Shown here: positions 23,681 to 38,701 of the stretch, piece after piece
Layout: each line of letters begins with the position of its first letter
Numbering within the stretch: position 1 is the first letter of the stretch
NCBI GenBank assembly: GCA_019693395.1
Contig: JAAMXP010000091.1
Span: forward strand, 3,118-49,468
DNA: 46,351 nt
Direction: 5' to 3'
DNA from: Ettlia oleoabundans
Lineage: Eukaryota; Chlorophyta; Chlorophyceae; Chlamydomonadales
The notes under the pieces: generated by a model
Seen by the model: only the letters and a program-made list of their open reading frames with translations
The model's database searches: none
What the model was told of the DNA's origin: nothing
Position numbers and translations under genes: made by a program

Positions 23681-24084
23681 ATATGACGACTGCAGAGCAA
23701 TGTACTTGAACAGGCAACCATTTCGTTTAACGAGGCACTTTAGCAATCAAGGCAGGAGACTCGAGCACTCCGCCTCCAACGGCGCCTGCTGCCGGCCCCT
23801 TTTACAGCCGGCAGCTGGGTGGGATCCTTGCAACCTGGATACCTTGCCAATAACCCTGGCAGGGTTGTCACCACCTACAGGGCAGCAAGGCGGCACAGTC
23901 AAGTATTACTACTGAGGTCTACAGTGAATGTACAGCCTCACAGTTTGGAAGTTTGTACTGCACCTCTTTGTACAGAAGTACAGAAGTACCAATCTGCCGG
24001 TGGTAGCTCCCCTGCATGTAAAGATGGCCGAAGCTGTTCTTTGCTCTTTGATGTCCTTGCAAGCTGCTTCCTGGCGCATCAAGC
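23681..24084. other. Spacer between FAS1-C and FAS1-D
   Basis: About 400 bases with no coding signal. It includes a short direct duplication of the type ACAGAAGTACAGAAGTAC near 23970. Confidence 0.4.
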
Positions 24085-25076
24085 ATGAGGACCGTCACTT
24101 TTGCTCTGCTGCTGTGCCTGGTGGCCACTGCCACCCCAGGTGAGGCTGCCAGTTGTGGCAGGCAGGCCTCACCTAGACATGTGTGTTGCTGCCTGTCACT
24201 CCCGCATGGGCCTCGCATGCTTTAAACACCCAAATGCTGAACTGGAGGTCACCCCTGAGCAGCTGCTCAACGACACCGACACCCTCGCAGCGGTTCTCAG
24301 CTACCACGTCGTCCCCGGGGTGGCAGCTGCCTCCACCGACCTCATGGATGGGATGATGCTGCCCACAATGCTGGAGGGCTACAACCTGACGGTGAGGCAA
24401 TAAGGAGGGGTCCCATGCAGTGTTGGCACTCACCCCTGCCCAAGATGCTGCTTTGATGCTGCTTGTTGGGTCATGACAACTGCTGATATGGTGGGGTGAA
24501 TTAAATATCATTGAAATGGTAGGTGCACCGCTGGTGGACTGTTGTTTGCTTCCCCTGCGGAGTATGAGTGACACACAGGAAGAGGAAAGCTAGACTCTTG
24601 TGTGGCCCGCCCCATCACCTGCAGGTGTCTATACCTCCTGGTGAAGTTATGATTCTGCATGCCTCTGGTGCCGCCACAGTCATCATGGTGAGTGCAGCTA
24701 GTTGCTGGCTGGCAGGGGTGCTTTGGAGGTTGAAATGGTGGTTGTGTCGGCAAAGAATGCCCTCCCCAGCACAGGTCCACCCAGTGGCATCTGCACCCAG
24801 CTGATGCTACTGGGGCGTTGCTACTTGGTAACAGGCCGGCTCTGGGAAATCAGCATGCCCCATGCAAGTGATCTCACAGATCTCGAGTCGAAATGGCTGA
24901 GCCGGGCAAGGGTTCCCGCTCTCATCCCTGACACCCCAACACCTGCACCTGAGTTGTGCCCACCTGCCTTCATGCCTGCTTGCCCGCTGCCCCGCCTGCA
25001 GCCCGATGTGCCCTCAGGCGACGCTCGGGGCTCCATAATCCACGTCATCGACGGGGTGCTGCTGCCCATGATGTGA
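24085..25076 (+). pseudogene. Truncated fasciclin (FAS1) gene, copy D
   Basis: Retained parts: exon 1 (24085-24139, signal peptide MRTVTFALLLCLVATATPG with a normal GTGAGG donor); the 3' part of the third exon fused to the fourth (about 24240-24391, LEVTPEQLLNDTDTL then VLSYHVVPG); and the last two exons at 24625-24687 and 25002-25076. The second exon and the N-terminal half of the third, including the H1 motif, are missing: about 100 bases of unrelated sequence sit between exon 1 and LEVTPEQ. The only acceptors there would give introns of about 20-40 bases. Reading straight through is out of frame and meets TAA at 24223-24225. The 3' half matches copy B closely and also lacks the intron before VLSYH, so D derives from B or its ancestor by duplication followed by internal deletion. 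Confidence 0.75.
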
Positions 25077-25796
25077 GGCTTGCTGACCCAGCTTGATGTG
25101 GCAGTTCTGCCGTATTTGTATAGAAGAAGCTGCCAGCCTTAAGAGCGGCGCCACCCATTGGACTGCATGTGCCCCCACCAGAAAACTAGTCCGAGCAAAG
25201 CTCAAGAAGTTGCCAGAAGAGCGCAGCGCGTCAAAGGTGGTGTACAGTGGTGTGCAGCATGCGCATCAGCAATGTTACAGGCGGCATTAGTGGCAGCAGC
25301 TGCACATGATTATAACGACCCAAGGCTGGGCTTAAGTTATTGCAATGTACAGGCGGCGCTTTTCTTTGTCCCCTTCTGTGAACGAACGGTGCACTTCGCC
25401 TATCATGTATATTCAAAGCCGGTGAGGCCTCAGGGTTTGAAGGGCCGCTGCTGAGCATAACCCTAGGGTCGGTGCAGCCAGGTTGGGTCACCTGCAAGGG
25501 ACTACACGGCACCACAGGAAAGCAATCAATAACTTATTGGTGTCGCTGTAGGGCCAAACTTGAACTTGAAAGCACTATCGTTTGTTGGCATTCCAACTCC
25601 TGCACACAGATGGGTGCTTGGCCTGCTTGTGTCGACGACAGGCGGTGCCGCTGCAAATCGACAGTAGCGCAGCAGGCGGAGCGCGGCGACAGACTGTGGT
25701 TGCTTGAAATCCTGTACGATCCCCACCGCTTGGCTCGATGCACCCTCGCATGTGCTTTCTGGCGAGCAATCGTTGACGAAAGAAACCGGTTTGCCG
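25077..25796. other. Spacer between the FAS1 array and the sulfotransferase gene
   Basis: About 720 bases. I see no supported exon on either strand. The last part must hold the sulfotransferase promoter; no TATA box stands out. Confidence 0.4.
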
Positions 25797-27849
25797 ATGG
25801 CAAGCGCGAAAGGCGCCTACGCCGCCGCTGCCGCGCTGGTTTTTACAGCCAGCTTGCTGAGTATGCGGGGATTCCGTGCGGTAGATTCGCCGCAGGCTGG
25901 CAGCGGCGCCCGCCCAGTTGCCCGCGCCCGCCCAGCTGCCGGCGCTGCTGCCACCCCACAGGGTAAGCGCCGCCAGCTGGCCGCAGGCATTGCTGAGCTG
26001 CACAAGAGCGGTAACATTACGTGCTGTATGTCAGTCACCAGTACATTTGATAAGGTGTTTTGACATGGCACTATACTCATGTGCAGTGACAGCTTCGGAT
26101 GCGGCGTTACGGCGAGCTCTGGGCGGTGCTTTGGAGCGGCTCAAAGCTGGCGAGGCACGGCTGATTTACTACCATGTGCACAAGTCGGGGGGCAGCTCCA
26201 TGTGCAACGCCCTGGTCAAGTACGTTCTGTTCACGTGCGAACATTTGGAAATTTCAGTCGTTCTGAGCTCATGACCGCTAAGCCATGCTGAGTCAAGGAC
26301 TGCAGTTTGTTGGCTTTGGCACCTCGCCACCGGTGACCCTAGCTACTTGCTTGCTTGCTTGCTTGCTTGATTGTATTCTTCGTTCTTGAACCTCCACCCT
26401 GCAAGCAGAGCCAACGCCAGCCTCATGGGCTGCATTGACGAGCACAAGGACCTGGTGGTGGCGCACCACACCAACGCATGGTGCAACTGCAACGGCCACA
26501 GGCACCTGGTGCCCACACCAATAGCCACCCAATCTCCCGCAGCGGTCGAGCGCTACCTACGGGCTCGCCGCCCTGTTGCCTTCTTCAACGAAGACGGAGT
26601 GTCTGATCAGCCCTACTTCGGTCCTGGCGCGGTGCATGCAATAGTTGTGCGGCACCCCGTTCGCAGGTGGGGTCTTGGGGCGCGGGGATAAGAGTTGGGC
26701 AAAGAGGCTTTGCCCGGTGCTGCTCTGCTGGGATCCCTGAAGGCCCTATAAAGCTGTGCTTACTAGCAGCTTTTCCAACCACGACAGCCTGCCTGCTGGA
26801 AGCAGGCAGTTGCTGGGTGGGCGTGTCATGACCTGCTGCTCACTGCCTCCTTACAGCCTCATGTACCACAGATATGTCTCCCACATGCTCCACGTTTTGA
26901 CCAAGGAGGACGAGCGAAATTTGACCGACATCGACCTCAGCTTGGAGGCTTTGCGCCATCACAGGCGCCCCCCTGGTGAGAGCGGCGGCATCGTGGACAA
27001 CTACCTCACTCGCTTCGCCGCCGGCTGGACCACGCTGGGTCGGCCCACCAAAGCGGGGGTGTGGGGTGTGGACGCCGTGCCGACGCTCACTTTCCAGCAC
27101 TTTCAAACGGCGCTGCGAAACCTGGAACGCATGCAGGTGGGTGGTTCGTACGACCCATGCATTGCAGCCAGGATTACACAGTATCCTGCTTGTGCCAAAT
27201 GCGCAGCAGCAGATCGTGGCCATGCATGCTTGCGTTTCTCGCCCATCACCTGTTTTGGCTGATGGCTGTGGCACTGTTGGCACCCTCTACCTGTAGCTCG
27301 TGCCTTGAGCACATACTTGTCCCGTCGCATCTGTGGTTTGCGTTTGCGGTTGCCAGAACGTGGCGATGTAGTCACCGGCACAAACTCCCTTTCTCAAGTC
27401 CCTTTCCACCCATATGTGTGCAGGTGGTGCTGGTACTGGAGGAAATAGATGCGGCAGCGCCCCTCCTTCAGGCCCTGGGCCTGCCGCCCTTTGCAGCTGA
27501 GACCCGTGCAGGCACAAACTTCTCAACCGGCGGGGGCAGCCTGCCCAGCGAGCTATCTTATGAGGCACTGCGGCATATCAAGAATCAGCATGAGTGGGAC
27601 CTGATGCTGTATGCCTGGTGCCAGCAGCGCCACAGCCGCACGCTGGAGGCCTTCCAACAGATGCAGCAGCAGCGGGTAGAGCAGCAAGAGCAAACGCAGG
27701 AGCAGAGGCAGCAGCAGCAACGGCAGGGGCAGAAGCGAAAGCAGGGACAGGAGCAGCAGCGGGAGGGAGAAGAGGCGCAAGTGAGGGAAGCGGGTGCGGT
27801 TGGGGCGGGAGATGCAGGGATGGTGGCATCACAGCGCTTGGCTGCCTAG
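25797..27849 (+). CDS. Putative Golgi carbohydrate sulfotransferase, type II membrane protein
   Basis: Exons: 25797-26010, 26087-26219, 26409-26666, 26857-27136, 27424-27849 (1311 nt, 436 aa). The protein would move sulfate from PAPS to a glycan. An N-terminal signal anchor (AYAAAAALVFTASLLSM) and an Ala/Arg/Pro stem suggest a Golgi lumen orientation. The PAPS 5'-phosphosulfate loop is at about 98-111 (LIYYHVHKSGGSSM). The 3'-phosphate motif is at about 194-205 (VVRHPVRSLMYH), split by intron 3. Further family-like features are DNYLTRFAAG and NQHEWDLMLYAWCQQR, the terminal helix seen in HS 2-O-/chondroitin-type enzymes. The tail (about 360-436) is rich in Gln, Glu and Arg and is unlike the rest. 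Phases agree at every junction. The start is the first ATG in frame. Acceptor substrate is unknown. Confidence 0.75.
26347..26369. repeat. CTTG tetranucleotide tract
   Basis: About five to six tandem CTTG units lie in intron 2 of the sulfotransferase gene, about 40 bases before the exon 3 acceptor. Confidence 0.8.
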
Positions 27850-28516
27850 CCACCAGGCCCCTTCTGCTCGTAACATCATTTCATTGCACAATGGCACCAT
27901 TCTTGCTGGCTCAGACATGGTGCTATGTGGCTATTCCAGATGCTCTTTCTTTGCTCCATCCAGTGTACTGTGTTTGTTGCCGCCTTAACTGGGCCCCCTT
28001 TCCCCCGGGCTTCGTTACTCTTTTCCGCTGCATGACGGTTCAGCCCCCAACAAGGCCGCTCTCCCCCTCCTACGCCACCTTACTCACACCACCCACTCAA
28101 ACCTGAACCTCCTTTCCTGCGTTCATCCCCCCATCTCAACACCACCAGCCACCCGCGCCACCATCACAACCACCTTGCACAGATTGAGCAGCAATGCAGC
28201 CTATATGTCTTCTTTCTTTCCTCGCCTTGCACCCCTGCTTCAATATCCAGCCAAATTATGGCCCGCGCTTCCTGCCAGCACCAGCATTCCTGCGCTGTCT
28301 CTTGGTTACGACCGCTGCCACTGAACAACATGAAAGGTCTGGGGGCAAGTGCACTATAGACCGAGCGCAACGCGCCTCTTTGCGCTGAGGCAAGTTGCAA
28401 GCTGCTAATGATAGTCAAGGCAGGAGAGATAAGAGCAGGCACCCTACGCACATGTAGCACGCTGACAAGTCAGCCAAAGGCGCTTGTTGGCTCAAGAAAG
28501 CAAACCAGCAGCAGCC
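27850..28516. other. Convergent 3' region between the sulfotransferase and Miro genes
   Basis: The two genes point at each other, so this 667-base interval contains both 3' UTRs and terminators. It is C/T-rich on the plus strand at 28040-28160. No gene was seen. Confidence 0.45.
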
Positions 28517-33956
<5,440 letters not shown>

Positions 33957-34231
33957 CAGGGCCGCTTTCGGCCGAAAAAATAGGGGCTTCTGCACGACGG
34001 AGGGCAAAGCCTGCGTGTCACAAGCGGCAGAAGCTGAAGAGCAGATTGAAAGGTCAGTGCTGATCGCCGCTGCAGCAGAACTCGGTTTCTTTTCCCACCA
34101 TCGCCACGTCGGCTCTCCTGCTTGGCCTGCTTCCGCCAAACCGTAAGAGCTCTCCGCTCCGCAACCGATCGCAATCAATCACATCCTGACCGCACCCCGC
34201 CAAGGGCCACGCAACCCTGATCTCGCTAAAA
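33957..34231. promoter_or_regulatory. Shared divergent promoter region of Miro and IF1 genes
   Basis: Only 275 bases separate the Miro start codon (minus strand, 33956) from the IF1 start codon (plus strand, 34232), so both 5' UTRs and promoters must lie here. No TATA box was seen in either direction. It is consistent with a TATA-less bidirectional promoter; this is inference from layout. Confidence 0.6.
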
Positions 34232-35589
34232 ATGCTCCGTTCCGCCACCCGCCTTCTCCCTCAATTGGCACCTCGTGCCGAGGCGGCTCTAGGGACGCGG
34301 TCCATGAGCCTGGCAGGCATGAAGGGTGAGTGATGTCGGTGGGTGCTTGCAGCGGCTGCACGTGGCCCCTGCAGCTAAGTCCGTCCGCCGTTGCCTGCAG
34401 GCTATGACGAGAAAGAGGCCGTTGAGGAGGTAAGCACGTAGTGTCGCAGCCCGCTTGCGGATGGCACCTGCGACTGTGCCTGCGCTGTCGCTGGCCGGTC
34501 TTGCCGCTGAACCAGCGTTGCGCTGGCTGCGGTTACTAAGTTTGCTGCCTGTCACTTGCCCATATGTGATGCAAAACCTTCAATGTTGAATCGTTGCATT
34601 TCGTGTTGCAGAGGCAATTCTTCAAGAAGGTAAGCGGTTTCGCCATACAGGCAGCACGACACCGGGCTGATTTTCTTTTAAAGCGCCAGCAGACGCGCTT
34701 GCTGGTTGGCATCTCGACGTTGGATTTCTTTGAGCATATGCGAAGCATCTCAGCACAACTGCAGCCAGCGGCGACCGGCCTCCTTGCTTGCCCTCGCAGC
34801 TCCTGTTGCAGTGCGCAAGCAAGCAGTGCCTTGCATGGAACGTACCCAGCAGTACTGCTGTGCACATCACGCATGGCTGGGCTGCATGCAGCACGGACAT
34901 CCAGCCACTGCTTGATCCAGTAGGGTAGAAGGTGGAACCTGCGGTAAGTGCAGTTGTTGTTGTCTCTACTTGCAGGAGGATGAGAAGCTGCTGCGCAAGC
35001 TGCTTGGCAAGGTTCGCGCATCGGCAGAGCAGGTGAGCTTGCTGTTGTGCGTGGAGCATGAAGTGTCCCGCTGTCTCCTTGTCAGCCCCTCTGCACCCCC
35101 CAGTGAATTCAGAGCAGTGCACTGTGTGTCTATTGCAACGATCATCATCTGCTCTTCCCCATCGGGCTGCACAGAACCCTTGTTTGGCAGGTGGCCAGGC
35201 ACCCGCTGCACCCAAGCTGTTTGCACCTGCCGCATGGACACTGGCTCGCATTGAGCGACGGATTTCTTTCTGCTCCGTAGTTGCTAACACCACCAACTCG
35301 TCGTCCCCTCCCCATACTGCAGCACGACAAGCACGCTGCGGTTGGCGCAGCAGAGGCGGAGAAGTCGGCGCTCAAGGAAATCGTTGGAAAGTACAATGTC
35401 AGCGAGCAGGACATTCAGGGTAACCGGCTGCTGCACACATCGGCGAGTTTGCTACTGCATGTTGGTTGTGGCTGGCATGCTGTGCCTTGCTCTGTTCAAT
35501 GATGCCCCGCCTGAGGCTGCTGCTGCTGCTCCCGCGCTCCTTCCGAGCCTGCAGCGCTACTGAAGTGGAAGCACGACGAGCATCACTGA
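34232..35589 (+). CDS. IF1: Mitochondrial F1-ATPase inhibitor (IF1-like), 6 exons
   Basis: Exons: 34232-34325, 34401-34429, 34612-34629, 34976-35032, 35323-35419, 35555-35589 (330 nt, 109 aa). IF1 proteins block ATP hydrolysis by the F1 motor when the membrane potential collapses. Residues 1-31 are a typical mitochondrial presequence (Arg, Leu and Ala, no acidic residues apart from one Glu). The mature part begins GYDEKEAVEERQFFKKEDEK, which matches the inhibitory stretch of IF1 (glycine, EEER-F, then a charged helix). A charged helical segment and the C-terminus ALLKWKHDEHH follow. Exon 3 is only 18 bases long. All phases agree. The family call rests on the inhibitory motif and the overall size; the C-terminal half is less like animal IF1. 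Confidence 0.72.
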
Positions 35590-36200
35590 GTCGCGTATTT
35601 GCCGTACTTGTGCCTATGCTCTTAGTCATAGTAGTAGCTTGCCGCATCGAAGAGCAGCACCGTTGGCATAGAAGCCAGCTTCCGCAGCACTGTTGCAGAG
35701 CGACCAGCTAAGCAGTATGTCATCAGCCAGCCTGCCGGCTGTCGGCAGCAGCCAAACCAGCACTTTGCTTGGTGTATCGCAGACTCCAGCTCATAGATCA
35801 TGGTGGAACTTCTGGGGCATGGCACCTGTAACTCTTCACCCTGAGACCCACTGCACTGCGGAGGGCATGTGAAGGTAGCGCCTGACGTGCTCTGCCCCTG
35901 CTGTCGGCGGATCCCCACTTGTGTGTAATGCCTCGAGCCTGTAATGGTTTTGCCACCCTTCCTCTCCTCCTCTTGCTTGTCAGGAATTATCCACTGCCAG
36001 CTCCTTGCTCCTGCTTCCGGAAAGTGTAATAGCCACTCATCCTCAGCCAATGACTAGATTTTGAGTGGTGAGATGTGGTGGAGCCATGTCAGCCAGCTTC
36101 CTTGCAGCCCCCACTCCAACTTATATTGCGCCATCTCGCGATTACCGTCATTATTCCACCTGCCTGACTTTCATCTGCGCTTCCTCGGATCTATTACAAC
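35590..36200. other. Spacer between IF1 and the LEA-like gene 1
   Basis: About 610 bases of 3' UTR and promoter. TGTAA motifs occur near 35827, 35924, 35939 and 36025 and could serve as polyadenylation signals. No coding segment was seen. Confidence 0.45.
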
Positions 36201-37789
36201 ATGATGGCCGCATGCATCAACACCGCAATGCCGAGTCCAGCCCTGCACAAGCGTGGCTCCAGCTTTGCCCGGGCAACCAAGCCTGCCTCCCGCCACAGCA
36301 GCTGCTTCCGTCGCAACACAGCTGTCAAGGCTGTGTACTCGTCTGATGAGCGATCCAAGGCTGCTCAGGCCGGTGCCGCCCTCGCTGGCATGGCGGCAGC
36401 TGCCGTGCTGCTGGTGTCCCCAGGTGCGATCCAACTTGCACTCTGCTTGCGTTGTGAGGCTGCCAACTTGCACGTCGTACTCGCGCGTAAGGTTCTGCAT
36501 CACCCTTGTGCATATTCAGGCCCACAAGCTGCTGCTGACACAACATCAATCAATCCACAGCCAGCTTCCCCCTTGCGCAAACCGACCCCTCCTCACCGCT
36601 CCTGTTGCCACAGCTGTTGCCCTGCAGGTGAGGCGCTGGCAAGCACTGTGAGCCCCGCCACTACTACCATGAACCCACCTGCTCAGGTGAGCTGCCGCTC
36701 TCTGCTGCCAGTGCAGCTGCTTGCCTGACGGCTGCTCGCTGCTGCCACTGCTGATGGACTGCCGGATGGCTCCTCGTTGTGTAGACATATGGGATTGACA
36801 ACCCATGCTAGTTTACCAGTTGTTGTTTTTGGAGTATGAGTGCACGCCCCCAGCATGCTCCAAATAGAAGCAGGCGACGGTTACCGTAGGTCAATGGCTG
36901 AATCGCAAAAAGCTTAATCTGACGCTGCTATTGTTGCTCGCTGCCTGCGCAGGTGCTGAAGCGTATGGATGTGTTGGCCGCCTTTGGCATGAAGGGTCCA
37001 GGTCTGCAGGAGCGCGCCGATCAGGCGGCGGATGCTGCCGCTGGGGCAGCCCAGCGCAGTAAGGACACCATTGTCGACAGCGCCAAGCAGGCAGCTGGTG
37101 CTGCCTCCAACGCCGCACAGAGCGGCAAGGGTGCTGTCAAGCAGGGTGCTGACAGGGCTGCTGGCAAGGTCAGCAGAGATGTTGGCGCCGTCAAGGGCAA
37201 GGTCGGCGGGGATGTGGACACTGTCAAGGGCAAGGTTAGCGGAGACGTCGGCACAGTCAAGGGCAAGGCCAGCGGGGCTGCAGATGCTGTCAAGGGCAAA
37301 GCCAACGAAGCCGCCGGTGCTGTGAAGGGCAAGGTCAGCGGAGATGTTGGTGCCGTCAAGGGCAATGCAGCGGGGGCTGTGCAGTCGGCGGGTCAGCAGG
37401 CTGCTGACAAGGCGGCTGATGCTAAGGACAGCCTGTTTGGTGGTGGAAAGAATGTCCTGCAGCAGGGCGCTGACAGCGCTAAGGATGCTGCCAGCCAGGC
37501 AGCGGACAAGGCCAAGGAGGGAGCCCGCAACATCAAGGTACGCAGTTGGTGGCCGGCAGACGGACTTGCATTGCTTTTACCAGTGCTTGTGATTGCGCTC
37601 GCTTGTCATTCCTAGTGCATGGCCGTCAGCCTGGGCTCAATCTTCTCTCCGAGAACTTACCGGAACATATTGCCGCGGTGTTCCTTGACACTGACCCGTC
37701 CACCCACCATCCTGCAGGACAGTGCTCAGTCTGCAGCGGACCAAGCTGGCTCAGCCCTCAAGGACGTCCCCAACAAGCTGACCAACTAG
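36201..37789 (+). CDS. Plastid-targeted LEA-like (group 3, hiC6-type) protein, copy 1
   Basis: Exons: 36201-36423, 36628-36686, 36953-37537, 37718-37789 (939 nt, 312 aa). The first about 50 residues are Ser/Arg/Ala-rich without acidic residues, like a chloroplast transit peptide. An Ala/Leu/Val segment ending in LLVSPGEALAS follows, which could be a thylakoid transfer or membrane segment. The mature part is Ala/Lys/Gly/Asp-rich and made of 11-residue LEA_4-type repeats such as AVKGKVSGDVG, expected to be disordered and to fold as amphipathic helix on drying or freezing. Chlorella hiC6 is a known cold-induced chloroplast LEA with this layout; I infer kinship from composition and architecture. 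The gene is followed in tandem by a paralogue with identical intron phases. It has an ATGATG double start. Confidence 0.75.
37178..37375 (+). repeat. Six 33-bp coding repeats in LEA-like gene 1
   Basis: Six consecutive 33-base units start at 37178, 37211, 37244, 37277, 37310 and 37343. Each carries a (G/C)TCAAGGGCAA-like core and encodes an 11-residue unit around VKGK. Divergence is mostly in the first third of each unit. They indicate internal expansion by unequal exchange or slippage. Confidence 0.85.
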
Positions 37790-38701
37790 ATGGACCGCGT
37801 GCGCCACTGAGTGGTCTCTGCTGATAGATTTTAACAGCCGAGGAAGATATGTAGGCTTGGGGTGCAGCCCCAGGTTTTTTAAATACTGATGGCGGCTGTT
37901 TATAGTAGATCACACTAGCAAGCAAGGCTTGAGCACTGCCCCTGCGTTGCTCCGTGCTGGGCCTCTGAGACCTGCTGGTGCATCCTGATACAGTGAGGCA
38001 CTTATCAATGAAAAGGCCAGCATTCAGTGCATGGAGCTTGGCTGCAAACTTTTGCTGTATGCTGTTCCGCAACCCTCTATGTTGCGCAAAATGTGGTGTT
38101 GAAGACCATATGTCCAATTGTTTTTGTGCCTGTTATTTGTGCCTGTTATCAATAAGCGCTATGCCACGACAGCCTGAAATGTTGAGAGAGACTTATTGTG
38201 TAAGACTTCAAACTGTAGCTGACATGCAGGCTAAATCTAATCCTGCCAGCCTCAAGAGTTATCGCTAACAAGTGAGCTATACAAATGGGACAAAGGAAGC
38301 AAAGAAATCAAAAGTACGCGCAGTTACAAACCATCGACGTGCAGCCTTGCAGCAGGACAGTCTGTCAAGCCGGGCGACATGGGGCTGGGACTGTACAAGT
38401 AGGGCGTGGCAGGGGCGGTGCCGCCACCTGTGTGCAGCACCCACTTGCCAGCCCTATGCCAGGGAGAAGATCCTTCTGTTGGTCTACTCCTTGTGCTACA
38501 TCCTGCTCCTGCTCCTAAACTGTGTCATATTACACTCTTGCATGCTCAAGACTCTTCATCGTTGGTGTGGCATGAACCCAAACCGGGCCAGATTCCCAAC
38601 AGCTGCACAAGGACAAGGTTGCCATTATCTGACCTCTTTCGTCAGGACTTGTGACCTGATCAGCTCTCATCAGTCTTCTACCAATCCATCTTGAAACCAG
38701 C
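37790..38701. other. Spacer between the two LEA-like genes
   Basis: About 910 bases. It includes a 44-base element (38421-38464) that recurs at 41115-41158, described separately. No supported gene on either strand. Confidence 0.45.
38421..38464. repeat. 44-bp element shared with 41115-41158, copy 1
   Basis: This copy matches 41115-41158 at about 38 of 44 positions without gaps, including the identical stretch GTGTGCAGCACCCAC. Each copy lies a few hundred bases downstream of a LEA-like gene (about 630 and 610 bases after the stop). It is best read as flank of a tandem duplication unit. Confidence 0.7.
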
